A stretch of 64,000 nucleotides of DNA, from NCBI GenBank assembly GCA_038373885.1, contig JAWZYV010014440.1, forward strand, positions 715,001 through 779,000, written 5' to 3'. The stretch's first letter is position 1; every line of letters begins with the position of its first letter. The notes under the pieces were generated by a model. The model made no database searches and was not told the origin of the DNA. It saw only the letters and a program-made list of their open reading frames with translations. This stretch comes from Cheiracanthium punctorium. Its lineage: Eukaryota; Arthropoda; Arachnida; Araneae; Cheiracanthiidae. Below, piece after piece: positions 1 through 11,576 of this stretch. Both the position numbers and the translations under genes were made by a program.

Positions 1-1814
1 AAATCGGTGAAGGAACTTCTATGTCTACTCTAAGCCGAGTGGAAGACAATACCACTAGCTGTAATACAAAGACTTGTGGAAAGTATGCCCCGGAGGGTTC
101 ACGCTCTAATTGCCTCTCGTGGAGGCTCTACCAACTATTGATTTTGAATATAGTTTTTCTTTTCTATCACAGGTGTCCAAATCACACCTTATTGGTAGAC
201 AGTGTATAAACGTTTAGAACAGCATACTCTTTATTTAAGTGATGGAAATAACCTTTATCTTTTACAGGGTCACGGTCTAGCCAAATTACATTAACAGTGA
301 TATACTACTTTTTTGAGTTTCGCACCAAAATCTCACCAAGTTTGACGACTGACAAATTTTGCTCAAAAAAGACTGTGCTTTAAAAAAAAAAAATGTATGT
401 TCGATGCTTTAAGCATCATTTATTTTTCTTGTTAAATTTTATCTTGCTTCACTTGAAAATCGCTCTTGTCTTGCACATCCAGAATTTCTTATCAAAAATG
501 CATTCTTTAATAGTTTCCTCGGAGCATATTTCTGGATATATAAAACTATCTCGCTGCGCATCTTTTTGCGTTAAATACTACGCTAACTGTACAATCGCCG
601 GGACGGCTTGATACTTTTTCAGTTTATGGCTTCCTGTGCGGGTATCTTAATAGGATGAGTTTCTAAGCAAATGGGATTATACGGGACACAACCAAAATAA
701 AGTTAATGTTAATGCCCCTGTTTTTCTCCCATTTCTTTAAGACATCTCGTGGCTGTAAGATTTTATAGAAACCCAAATGATTATCGGCACACTTAACAAA
801 AAATAATACTATTTTACTTATTAGAAATCATGTGATCGAGATGTTTTGAGAATGCTGTTGGGTGCCGAAATACAATACATAACATTTCAATTTTTGCAGA
901 TGGTTAAAATAGTATAATGTATTTTTATATAATGATTAAAGAGGTTAATTATTTTTTATACAGACCATCAGCTTATTGAATTTGTGAGGAACCGGCCTTT
1001 ACTGCTCGATTTGTACATTAAAATATTTTCTGTTGGGATACGTAGGTAATACGGTACACACAACAAAAGTAAAAAGCTCTTTATCTAGAAAATATCTAGA
1101 AAGTTTTTGTAACAGGCGAGTATTGCCTGTTACAAAATACATAAAATATATTAAAATGTATAGAGCCTCCCTCAATTTTTTTTGTGCTCTGGTTTATTAT
1201 GCATATGACACCTAAAGACACAGTTCACTATATGAAAAAAATCTTTTTAAATTAGGCAATTTATTAAAAATTTAGAATGTTATTTCACCGCACTTTACTA
1301 AAAATGAGACTGAGGACAAACTTTTATTTCTGTAGTCTGTCATTTAATGTCTAAATATTTTTGTTTAAACAAAGTCTTTTATTTTAACCACGCTTTTATT
1401 AGTTGTTTGTTTCACCTGTATGTTTGTTTGTAACTGACTCCTTTAAACTCGATTTTGACCCACTTTAAACGTTCAGATTTAATTTAAACTTTGTAGACTT
1501 ATCAAGGACCAATGACAATACAATAATTTGATAAGTTTACCCCATTGTCCTGATTAGGATCGTCAGGTTTAGTAATTTTCTTAGAGATCCTTTGCGTGAG
1601 AGCGAGAGAGATGGAGCAATCGCGCGGTCTACGCATGCGTACCATTTCGGCACTCAGATCAGCACACTGGAATAGAACCTCTCTCGCTATTGGTAACTGT
1701 ATTCACTGGTATGTTTGGGTAGTTACGCTTTTGAAATTCAGATGGCAAATCTAAAAATTTTACCTCAATATTGTTACTTGGATGTTTGTGTTTGTTGTAG
1801 TCGTTATGAAACTT
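1..1814. other. No gene recognised; AT-rich intron-like sequence
   Basis: I see no conserved coding signal here; the short reading frames are chance frames in AT-rich DNA. A slightly GC-richer patch around 1580-1690 contains the 12-bp palindrome TACGCATGCGTA (1630-1641) and inverted GAGCGAGAGAG/CTCTCTCGCT stretches. It is the only part that stands out. Confidence 0.6.
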
Positions 1815-2044
1815 GTTTGTTGATAAGAGACCTATTTTTCCTTTTTAGCGAGGAAGGTCGCATTTAACTGCAGGTTAATTAATACTTTGGTGCACAGCAG
1901 GGGCGTAGGCAGAGGGGGGCTGCTGCCCCACCCCACCCCCCGAAATGGGACCGTTTACTTTAGCTTACAATTGAACTTTAGCTTTAAATTTGATACCCAG
2001 CCCACCTCGAAATAAAATCCTGGCTACGCCACTGGTGCACAGTG
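1815..2044. repeat. Dispersed repeat, copy A of a local direct duplication
   Basis: The copy runs from TTTGTTGATA... to ...GGTGCACAGTGA and matches 2182-2430 almost throughout. It contains GGGGCGTAGGCAGAGG near its middle and CTGGCTACGCCACTGG near its end, the 'GGCGTAGC' inverted ends found in many animal interspersed repeats. The two copies start about 367 bp apart, so this is either a segmental duplication or two insertions of one family. Confidence 0.65.
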
Positions 2045-2110
2045 ATTGCGTTGTGGCCGCAATAACCCAGGTTCAAATCCTGGGCACGGCAATATTTTTA
2101 TTTTTACAAA
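2045..2110 (+). repeat. tRNA-like fragment, probably SINE-derived
   Basis: A perfect tRNA T arm is visible: stem CCAGG (2067-2071), loop TTCAAAT (2072-2078), stem CCTGG (2079-2083), giving the RNA polymerase III box B GGTTCAAATCC. It is followed by GCACGGC as a possible acceptor strand. I cannot find a matching 5' acceptor strand, D arm or anticodon arm, so this is a tRNA pseudogene or SINE fragment and not a functional tRNA. Confidence 0.45.
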
Positions 2111-2181
2111 ATATCGTGACCCATCACACTATGGAGTTGAGTACAAGAACATGTTAAGGCCATTCTTTTTAACACGCTTTT

Positions 2182-2430
2182 ATTTGTTGATTAGAGACCT
2201 ATTTTTCCTTTTTAGTGATGAAGGTAGCATTTAACTGCAGGTTGATTAATACTTTGGTGCACAGCAGGGGCGTAGCAAGAGGGGGGGCTCAGGGGGCTGC
2301 ACCCCCCCGAAATGGGACCCTTTACTTAGCTTACAATTTGATATATAGCTTACAATTGAACTTTAGCTTTAAATTTGATACCCAGCCCACCCCGAAATAA
2401 AATCCTGTCTATACCACTGGTGCACAGTGA
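2182..2430. repeat. Dispersed repeat, copy B of a local direct duplication
   Basis: Second copy of the 1815-2044 repeat. It carries an extra short duplication (TAGCTTACAAT twice) and a longer G/C run in the middle. The same ends are visible: GGGGCGTAGCAAGAGG and a mutated CTATACCACTGG. Confidence 0.65.
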
Positions 2431-2584
2431 AAATAAATTATCTCACAGTTTGTACTTTCCAACTTAGTGTTCCTTAGTGTCTTGTGAGAGATATCGAAAA
2501 TTAAAAATAAATTTTAAATACATACAGTTTAAAAAAATAAAAAACACGCTTTTATAGCAAATCGAACTAAACAGTGAAAAATAA

Positions 2585-2934
2585 AAATATAGTTTAAAAA
2601 CTAAAAAAAAATGCTTTAAATTGAACTAACTAAAAAGCGAAAAATAATTCTTAATATAGAAATAAATTAATGAACGAAAAATAGTATTATTGTGAAAAAA
2701 GCTTGGGGTGCTTCATATATCAGCTCTTGAGAATATTCGATCGGTACGATTAATACAAAAATGATACAAAAAATATAGCACAAAGGGCCCCACAAAAAAA
2801 TAGTATCATTTTTTTACAATAATACTATTTTTCGTTCATTAATTTATAATAAGAATTATTTTTCATTTTTTAGTTAGTTCAATTTATCACTAAAACGTGC
2901 GTTTTTAGTTTTTTAAAAACTATATTTTTATTAT
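2585..2934. repeat. Short foldback element
   Basis: The left arm (about 2585-2697) and right arm (about 2815-2934) are reverse complements with few differences, including AATTAATGAACGAAAAATAG on the left. The spacer of about 115 bp holds a GGGCCC patch. This is a MITE or foldback with no coding capacity. Confidence 0.7.
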
Positions 2935-4865
2935 ACGATCTTTTCAATTAGCATATATCATTAGCATATATCATTATATGTTTTAGCATATATCATTATT
3001 TAATGCTAAGCATACTTTTCGTTCGTCTGTACGGGATTTAAAACCGTAAATATTGCTTGAATTTGGAATTCGTTTTCTCGTGGGAGGTGAAGAATACTTT
3101 ATAAACCGATATTAAAAGATTTTTCTTGAAAAAAATATTTTTTTTAAATATTTTATAAAGCATTCCCCGGATGCTCTAAACCCATAAATCACAGCAAGAG
3201 GGCGAAACACAGCTCATCCTCTCGCGCGTAACCTGACTCCGTCCATACAAATTATCCTCATAAAATTAGTGAGAGCTCTTAAGCGCAATTACTTCCTAAA
3301 AACAAAATGGAAAGCGCAGATGAATCTTCTTTCATAGAGTTGCTAATTACCAACGGCTCCTAAGTAAAATAATTATGGGCAATATTTCCAGCAATTTAGG
3401 TGACACTTATCCACTGTTGTCTCGTCCCTTCACAACTAATTACTTGCCGACGAATTCGTTAATAAAGTACATACTACAGGACAGCAACACACACTTTTCG
3501 CGTTGTTTCACTTTAAGGAAGAGAGTTTCACTAAGGAAGCGTCTGGTCGGAGAAAGTTTTTGATTTGGCTTGTTAAATTACAGGCACTTGACACATGCTA
3601 CATTTTAAAAGGAGTCAGAAAAAGGTCGAATTGTTTGATATTTCTGTATACAGGGTGTCCCAGGCGGCTCAACATAACTGAATAATACGGGGTTGGAAAA
3701 GTTGTTTTCATTTACCTGTTAGTAATCACTTTAATGATCAATTTAATAATCAATCGAGAAATCTGTGTATAATGCCTACTTTAATAATAAATATTATTCA
3801 AGTGCTTTCTCTGAAAGATCCATTAGATTTTAACGAAACATGGCCAGAAAGTTTACTACTATTACTAGGTGATTATTAACAGGTACATGTAGACACGTTT
3901 CTGATCAAACATTTTTGTGTAATTCTGAACTGCCTTATTTCAGTCTACCACACTTTATATTGTTTCTACAAGAGTTCTGAATCACACTATACTGTGTGTG
4001 CCACTAAAATTCTTTGTGAACCTATTAACTTCAGTACGGCGAAAGCTGCAATCGTAAAAGTCGAGTCTAGGTGAAGTAAAGTAGCTATGCGCCACAGAGT
4101 GAAATTGCTTACAACGAAATCTGGCAGTAAAATTTGAAGTCAACGTTCTTATTTCAATAACGATAGGAGATATGGGAAAAACGCCAATTACAAAGCTTTT
4201 CTACTTCATCAGTTTAATAAGAGAAGACAACTTGCGTACAATAATGCTATAATGCAAGAAATAAAACGCAAATTTGTTTGGTGGCGTCTTTCAAAACTGC
4301 ACGTGCCTCACATTAATGTTTTCCAAATGTGTCAACTTCAGTTGTACACATTTTAACTTGCAGTTTCGGTTTTAATAACTAGAAAATACGATACAGTCTT
4401 GTTTTAGGAAAATTTTGTTTGAATTAGTTTGAAAGACTATAAATAATTGCATTTTAAGGAATTTGAAAATACATTTATAAATGCAATATGTATCAAACCT
4501 TATAAAATTTTACACTTTTTAAGATTTTGATGATTAAAATACCTAAATGAAAAAAAATCAGTATCATACATATTAAATTATTGAAATTCATGAATTAAAA
4601 ATATATACCTCTAATTAATGTATGAAAGCTTGCAAATGTTCAAGAAATTAGTAGCATTTATCTTTAATAAATAGATGAATGAAAGCATTTAGACTCCTAG
4701 AAAATAATAATTGAAAAAAAAAATTCTCAAGCTTTAACTTATATCTTAATTTTGTAATAAATTAAGATATCCCCCCCCCCCTGTAATTATAAAGTATGGC
4801 ACTAAAATTTCAGTTTTCAAAATAAATTTTTGCGATGAGTTTATAATTAAGAGACTACTGCAAGT
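2935..4865. other. No gene recognised
   Basis: AT-rich sequence. A short GCATATATCATTA tandem repeat lies near 2950-2999. The motif ACAGGGTGTCCCAGGCGGCTC near 3650 looks like one end of an arthropod interspersed repeat whose other end I could not find. A homopolymer C run sits at about 4771-4781. Confidence 0.5.
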
Positions 4866-5160
4866 TTGCATGGCGTAACGGTAACGCATTCTACTGTCAA
4901 CCAGTTGATCCATGTTCGTATCTCTCAGCAAGAACCGGAATCCCTGGAAGAGGTTCAGAATGTTCAAGATAGATGGAAGCACCACGTGTTTTTTTCTCGT
5001 GGCCTCACATGTTTATCTCTTAGTGGGCCACATTGTGGGGACACAAAGTAACCGTCACGAGGATAGGAAATATCGATCTCACAGTGATTGCACATCGACA
5101 TCGCAATGACTACTCGTGATCGGATTGTGTCAAAAACTACTCGAAGTTGATGTTCCATTT
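4866..5160 (+). repeat. tRNA-derived SINE
   Basis: The first bases carry an RNA polymerase III promoter. TGGCGTAACGG fits the box A consensus (TRGYnnArnnG), and about 35 bp downstream GTTCGTATC resembles box B. A moderately GC-rich body of about 240 bp follows and ends in an AT-rich tail (TTTATTATATTTATAACTG). There is no open frame of meaning. Such elements are transcribed by Pol III and mobilised by a partner LINE. Confidence 0.55.
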
Positions 5161-6261
5161 ATTATATTTATAACTGTATAAATTACAGTTTACATTGTGT
5201 GGAAAGAGGTACTCCCTTTGTTTAATCTTGCTGGTAAAATTACAATTGCTTTCTTTTAAGTGCGTTTCTTATTTGACGTTTATTTAATATTTTATAGAGC
5301 CTGTTCCAACTTACCCGTACTTATCGGCAACTTATAGCACGGCGGGGCAAGTTGGCACACACCATTTCTCTTAATTCAGACTTTCGTTAAACATAAACTA
5401 CGCACATTACAAACACAGAACACCCGGGTGTTCATAGCCGAGTATCTGGACTTTGAAGGTGCAATTGAATTTTGTAGAAAGAAAACTTTAACAAAAATTA
5501 ATAAAAATAAACAACTAAAAACCATTCTTTTTAGCCCCCCTCCCCCAATATGTTTTTCCACACTTAGCATTTTATGCCTTGTGCTTTTAACATTAATGTA
5601 CGCACGGTGTCTTTACATAATCGATAATGATGAACAACTCCGTAATTCACTGTTTTTGTCATATCTCGTTACCTTCTTTGATATAAGGCTAACTCCGAAT
5701 TCAGACGGCAGGTGGCACTGAAAGTGGTTTCGCTGCCTAGCTACTTTACCATACCTAGACTCCACTTTCATGAGTATAGCTCTTCTTGCTCGGAAGTTAA
5801 TGGGTGAGAAAGAGCGGCTTTAGTGGGCACACTGTATATAATTGAGTTTATAAATAATTCGAACGTAAAAAGGTTATTATCAGGAATTGTAACTTTACAT
5901 TTTTTAATGCTTAGTTGTGGAATTTTAGTATGTAAGTAATTTTGTTTCGAAATGCCTCTGCATTTTTAAAGTGTAAAAGACTGTTTAAGATATCAAGTTT
6001 TTTTTTTTTCTTAACCTCAGGCATAAGTTAATTAAATAAAACCTTATGGATAAGACGTAAATTTATATATGCCTTCGAAAAACCTTCTTGTCTAAATTTT
6101 TATGCCTTGAAAAATTGCTATGCAAATGTTAAAATAAAACTTTTCAATTGATAATTTATTGAGTTCATAATTTTTCCTTCTTTTAGCGAAAATTCGCACA
6201 TTCAAATCTTATTTTCATTTTGCCTACTATAAATAAGTTTATTGAAATCACTTTGCTAATT
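5161..6261. other. No gene recognised
   Basis: AT-rich sequence. A 97-codon open frame at 5428-5721 shows no recognisable domain and biased low-complexity composition; I treat it as chance. Confidence 0.5.
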
Positions 6262-6430
6262 AAAAAAAAAAAAAAAAAAAAAAAAACTCTCGCTCGTTGA
6301 GACGACGACACTCAAAAACTGTTCAAAATAAATTTAGAGATAGTCAAAACTGATTCTTTCATAAAAGATCTGAATATTGTAAATTTTCGAGATCATTATA
6401 CTTCCTTTTATTTCGTACGAGGGAGTAATA
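6262..6430. repeat. A25 tract followed by interspersed-repeat end
   Basis: A run of 25 A (6262-6286) precedes a sequence shared with 48040-48195. Both contain AAATTTAGAGRTAGTCAAAA and end in a CTTCCTT...GGAGTAA-type imperfect hairpin. The two are therefore copies of one repeat family. The other copy sits inside the large foldback at 45.6-48.4 kb. Confidence 0.5.
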
Positions 6431-7152
6431 ATCAGACAATAAGAAAAGTTATTTCTAATACTTGTTCTCTAATATGTTGCGTTACGACCGATGTGTTTAT
6501 ATAACACAAGTTTATATAAAGTTACTTTCATTACAATATATTACGTATCTCTCTGGTTTATTATTTTCTGAGTTTGGTTCTTATGAACACTTTGATTGTT
6601 GAAATTTTGCATTTTGAAGTGCATTCATAAAATCCACAGTCACATGAGATACATATGCATTCATACGGGCATAACTTTTGTATAGCGTAAATAAACACTT
6701 TTTCAAATACAGTGACGTCTGCATTGAAGATGAAGCTTGGGAGAAAAATGAGAATTTTCGCAAAAAAATTATCTGTAGACAATTTCTTCATATCAGAAAA
6801 GGAACTTATTGTAAAGTAAACCTAATTTTACAATAAATATCAAAATGTAAATATGAAACCCCAATGCTTTTATAAATTTATTACTTACATATATAGTAAA
6901 TTTTAAGGACCAGCAGAACAATCTTCCTCTTAAAATTTTAATGCATGTATAATATGTAATTATGTTCTGCATCAGATACATTGTTGAATTTACTGAAAAA
7001 TAATAAAATTAAATCAATTTCAATGGGATTCCTTTATAACTTCCCTTGCAAGAAGTGCTAGGTATCTTATTGTCCTTATCCTGAGGGGAGAAGCTTCATC
7101 CTGGTAGGTAATACTGGTTTCAACGACGATATCTTTGTCTTGAATGTGCGGA
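6431..7152. other. No gene recognised
   Basis: AT-rich sequence with only short chance frames on both strands. Confidence 0.5.
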
Positions 7153-7550
7153 GTGCAGGACCGGACTAGCTCCTTTGGGGGCCCTCGGTTAGGGGTTGAA
7201 AAGGGGCCCCTTATTGGGGAAAGAGGTGGAAATAGAAAATTAGGATATTTAATAGTTGAAAATTAGTCTCACGTGCCTAAAAACCGTATTTAACTATTTT
7301 AAAGCTGTTGGAGGCCTTGATTCTTCGGGGGACTCCTCGCGACGAGTCTGTGGGGATATATATATATATATCAATATAATCTTAACTCGATATAACAATA
7401 CATCCCTCAAGAACGATAATTTTATTGGGTTCCTTAAGTATCGTTGTATCGAGGTTATACTACTCTGATATATATCAAATTAATTTAACTATAAAGTAGT
7501 ATATCCATTTTGGTGAGGCTCCAATCGCCGACCAGGCCAGTCCGGGCGTG
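7153..7550. repeat. Possible degraded MITE with GC-rich ends
   Basis: The left end AGGACCGGACTAGCTCC and the right end, read on the minus strand as GCCCGGACTGGCCTGGTCGG, resemble each other and are GC-rich in an AT-rich background. The interior is AT-rich with a TATATA run at 7357-7369. No target duplication is clear, so the boundaries are tentative. Confidence 0.3.
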
Positions 7551-7898
7551 CCGGAGTGTCATGTAGGGGCTATTTTCTCAAACTTTTCAGTCTTCCTTTT
7601 TTAAACAAAACGAGCTAAAAGATGAAGATTGTTTTAAGACATATTTTGAAATAGCACAATAAATAAAAGCTGAATACGTAGGTGGCTCAAAAAGTTAGGT
7701 TGCAAAAGTTCTCACGAGTGCACTGCACATATTCCCAGAACGAATGAATTTCCACGTCTAGTTAAAAAAAACGATCGCAGCAATCAAATGCCACTAGATG
7801 ATCACTAGATGTCACATGCTCCGATATGGAACATACCTGCTCCATTCTCTCTACAGCGCGGATGTCACACCCAGGGATTTCCAACTCTTCGGTGAAGA

Positions 7899-7972
7899 AG
7901 CACCTATCAGGACATCATTTCCAAACCGCAAGTTCAGGACTGCGGTTTGGAAATGATGTCCTGATAGGTGCT
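7899..7972. repeat. Perfect 32-bp inverted repeat (hairpin)
   Basis: Arms 7899-7930 and 7941-7972 are exact reverse complements over 32 bp, with a 10-base loop at 7931-7940. Such perfection in an otherwise decayed region suggests recent formation or selection. No coding frame fits both arms meaningfully. Confidence 0.9.
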
Positions 7973-8003
7973 GCGAGTTGCGGTTTCCAAACCGCAGTTC
8001 GCA
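7972..8003. repeat. Adjacent second hairpin
   Basis: Arms 7972-7986 and 7989-8003 pair over 15 bp with two mismatches and a two-base CC loop. It starts where the 32-bp hairpin ends and reuses the word GCGGTTT, so the two hairpins share ancestry. Confidence 0.75.
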
Positions 8004-8101
8004 GTTGTTAAGTGGCTCAGCGACCATGTCCCTGATATATTCAACGCTGGTTTCGACAAATTGGTATGAAGATGGAACAAATACTTTGCTGCCCATGGAG
8101 C

Positions 8102-8273
8102 CAGTGGCGGGGGGAAAGGGGGGGGGTGTCGCAACACCCCCTCCCCCTGTGAGAAATTTTTTGCCATACAAAATGTATATTCTTCATTTCTTTACCACAC
8201 ACATATATGTGAGTTTCAGTAGTCGTAACCCCCTCCCATGAAAATTTTCTAGCTACGCCACTGCATGAGCCAA
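8102..8273. repeat. Short interspersed repeat with CAGTGGCG ends
   Basis: CAGTGGCG (8102-8109) and its exact complement CGCCACTG (8266-8273) bound a segment with G and C runs and AGCTACGCCACTG at the right edge. This resembles the 'GGCGTAGC' family at 1.8-2.4 kb. Confidence 0.5.
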
Positions 8274-9789
8274 TGTAGAAAAATAGCCTGCAATACCTCC
8301 AACTATGTTTGTGTATCCGTCAGATTTCGCGAATAAACTTGCTGGTAAAGGGTTTGTTACCTTACTGTTTGAACCATCTTCGTAAATTAAAAGGTGAACC
8401 TTAATTTAGAGCCATTGCAATTATTACTATTATAAAAAGGCTAAGTAAAAGAATTGATTTTCCATTTTAAATTATAAAAAAAATTCAATTAAGCATAAAG
8501 TCATTTAAGTCAAAGACTACAGATTAAAAGTTTCAAATTTTTACATAAAGCTGCTGAACTTCAGTACATTTTCCATACGCATGAAAGGAGTATAAAATCA
8601 TCATAATTCTTTTAAAGTCTAATGCCCAACTGATTTGCTTAGCTTCAAGATCATTTAAAAAGGAATTGATGTCTAGACGCAGTGAATCAAATTTTAAAGA
8701 AAATTCAAAGATATTATTAAAACAAATGTAGTAATAATTTTCGAAAATTTTCTTTTGTTTCGTATACATTTTTTTTTTTTTGTTAATTAAGATAAATATG
8801 CACACTAGTGAAATGACGGAGAACGCTTATTAAAATTTATATAAAAAACTGATTTTATTTTGAAAGATTCGTAGAAAATTCCTTTTTTTGAAAAGGCACT
8901 GGTATGAAACTTCGAGAAAAGTAATTATTATAAATCGTACTGAGAGATAATAAATCGTAATAAAAATTTATTTAAAAGAATTGATATGGCGAAGAGTAGA
9001 ATCGAAAGATTAGGGAGATCGAAAAAAAATGTCGTTTTTTGGTGCACTTAATATATCGCTTAACCCAAAACTGTTCAAGCTAACAATACGAAATTTGCCA
9101 CAGATGTGAGATGTGCAACCTAAAATACTCGATAAGAGAGGGTTCTTTTTTTTAAATTCGTGACCTATAGTAGGTAGGGACCAGAACATATTTTTTTCTC
9201 ACATAACCCTTTCAAAGAGAAAAGGAAACCAGATGTCCTTAAAATTTTCCTTCAAAAATATAACATACACGAACACCTAAAATTCAATTTCAGGATATTC
9301 TGAAACCCAGATAGGATTTGTGGCTATACACACCGTTTTTTTCGCACATTTTCTTGAAAAAAAAAGCAGTTATCCATGAAATTCTTCCTTTAAAGTGCAA
9401 CAATTTATCAATCCGTTGTCCAATCACACCTGCTAAGGCATTAAGAACTTAAAAAAAAATTTTTTTTTTTTAAATTAAGCTAGAAAAACATTACTCTTCG
9501 GGACACCTAAACCAAATCGATATTAAAACTATTTAGAGACTCTTGGAGTACTTGATAACGGAAGATAGCAAACATGCACTGATTATTACTCAGACAAACA
9601 TGATTAATTAAATGGATCGGATATTGAAATATACTCCTCAAAGATATATGATTTTCGATCAAGGGCATGTGTACGAAGACATTTTGGGAATGAGTCTGGC
9701 GAAAAATGTTTATCCCACTGTATATTTGGCATATCCAAAAAATTTATGGCTTCTTGTACATTTCGGTAAAAGGTCTATCTTTTATGGGA
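8274..9789. other. No gene recognised
   Basis: AT-rich sequence. Reading frames at 8533-8805 (-) and 9612-9833 (+) have no domain I know; the end of the second runs into the satellite that follows. Confidence 0.5.
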
Positions 9790-11130
9790 TAGAGAAGACT
9801 TTCACCAATAACGGATTGATATTAAATAACTGACTGAGGCTTTTCGAAAGTAATGTTCGATCGTAAAGCATTGAGGTATTAAAAGAGCATATACGTATGT
9901 GTACAATACTAAGTCGAAAGCGTTTGAATATTGAAATGAAACGCAAAATGGGATGCAGGAGACTCAACCAGAACTGTCTTATATCAGATAAGAGGATGAG
10001 GTCTTCCGAAAGTAATATTCGATCGAAAAGCATTGTAGTTTAAATATTAGAAGAGCATATTTATAAAATAATAAATGGAAAACGTTTAGATATTCAAATA
10101 AATCTCAAGGTAGGATTGTTACGGGGATGCAGGAGACTCACCAGGAACTGGCTGATATCGTATAACAGGATGAGGTCTTCCAAAAGTAATGCTCAATAGA
10201 AAAGCATTGGATTTGAAGTATAAGAGCATATTTATAAAATAATAAATGGAAAACGTTCAGATATTCAAATGAAACGCAAGAGAGGATTGTTAAGAGGATG
10301 CAGGAGACTTACCAAGAACTGATTGATATCGGATAACAGGATGAGGTTCTCCGAAAGCAATGCTCAATAGAAAAGCATTGGATTTGAAGTATTAAAATAG
10401 TATATTTATAAAATAATAAGTAGAAGACGTTTGGACATTCAAGAAAAAAAAAAAGATTGTTAATGGGATGCAGGAGACTCACCAAGAACTGACTGATATC
10501 GGATAAGAGGATAAGGTTTTCCAAAAGTAATACTCAATAGAAAAGCATTGGATTTGAAGTATAAGAGCATATTTATAAAATAATAAATGGAAAACTTTCA
10601 GATATTTAAACGAATCTCAAGGTAGGATTATTAAGGGGATGCAGGAGACTCACCAAGAACTGACTGATATCGGATAACAGGATGAGGTCTTCCAAAAGTA
10701 ATACTTAATAGAAAAGCATTGGATTTGAAGAGCATATTTATAAAATAATAAATGGAAAACGTTCAGATATTCAAATGAAACGCAAGAGAGGATTGTTAAG
10801 AGGATGCAGGAGACTTACCGAGAACTGATTGATATCGGATAACAGGATGAGGTTCTCCGAAAGCAATGCTCAATAGAAAAGCATTGGATTTGAAGTATTA
10901 AAATAGTATATTTATAAAATAATAAGTAGAAGACGTTTGGACATTCAAGAAAAAAAAAGATTGTTAATGGGATGCAGGAGACTCACCAAGAACTGACTGA
11001 TATCGGATAACAGGATGAGGTCTTCCAAAAGTAATACTTAATAGAAAAGCATTGGATTTGAAGTATAAGAGCATATTTATAAAATAATAAATGGAAAACG
11101 TTCAGATATTCAAAAATGAAACGCAAGAGA
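9790..11130. repeat. ~170-bp satellite array with trimeric higher-order units
   Basis: About eight monomers are present. The marker GATGCAGGAGAC recurs at 9952, 10126, 10297, 10467, 10638, 10803 and 10971, giving steps of 174, 171, 170, 171, 165 and 168 bp. Monomers at 10297 and 10803, at 10467 and 10971, and at 10126 and 10638 match each other better than their neighbours. For example, ACGTTTGGACATTCAAGAAA occurs only in the 10297 and 10803 monomers, just before the 10467 and 10971 markers. The array is therefore partly a ~506-bp trimer. The first monomer (from 9790) is the most diverged. Confidence 0.9.
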
Positions 11131-11514
11131 TCATCTACTACAATAATCTAAAATTGTGTTATTGAAAAAAGAAAGATTTATTGTAGACTGCAAATAAATA
11201 ACATTCAGTATAAAATTGTAGCATATAATCAAGCGTGAGAACTGAACTCTCTCTCCAGGAAAACTCCTTATCTGAGAATTCTCTTCAGATTTATCATTCT
11301 TTTTCAGTTTAAGTTAGTATAGCTTTCATCATTATGTTGTAGATGTTCGTGTTTATATATAAATGTCATAAATAAATCTGTTCCTAGTTATTAAAATAAA
11401 GATTCATCTTCATGCGTCTAAGACATTGATATTATTTTTTCTCAGATCAAGATTTAATATTGTCCTCGCGTTTTACTGAGACGGATAAACATTATTTTCT
11501 TTTGCTACCTAATC

Positions 11515-11517
<3 letters not shown>
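11131..11517. other. No gene recognised
   Basis: AT-rich flank of the satellite array, with no coding or repeat signal that I can support. Confidence 0.5.

Positions 11518-11568
<51 letters not shown>
11518..11568. repeat. (AT)n microsatellite
   Basis: An uninterrupted AT dinucleotide run of about 50 bp. Confidence 0.95.

Positions 11569-11576
<8 letters not shown>

Noticed and set aside
2041..2110. Functional tRNA gene
   Set aside because: Only the T arm and box B are good; no acceptor, D or anticodon arms can be folded upstream.
7851..8241. Overlapping frames of 77-106 codons on both strands
   Set aside because: They translate the perfect hairpin and G/C homopolymers in opposite directions, which explains their openness.
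9790..11130. CRISPR array
   Set aside because: Repeats are ~170-bp contiguous monomers without unique spacers, in a eukaryotic context.
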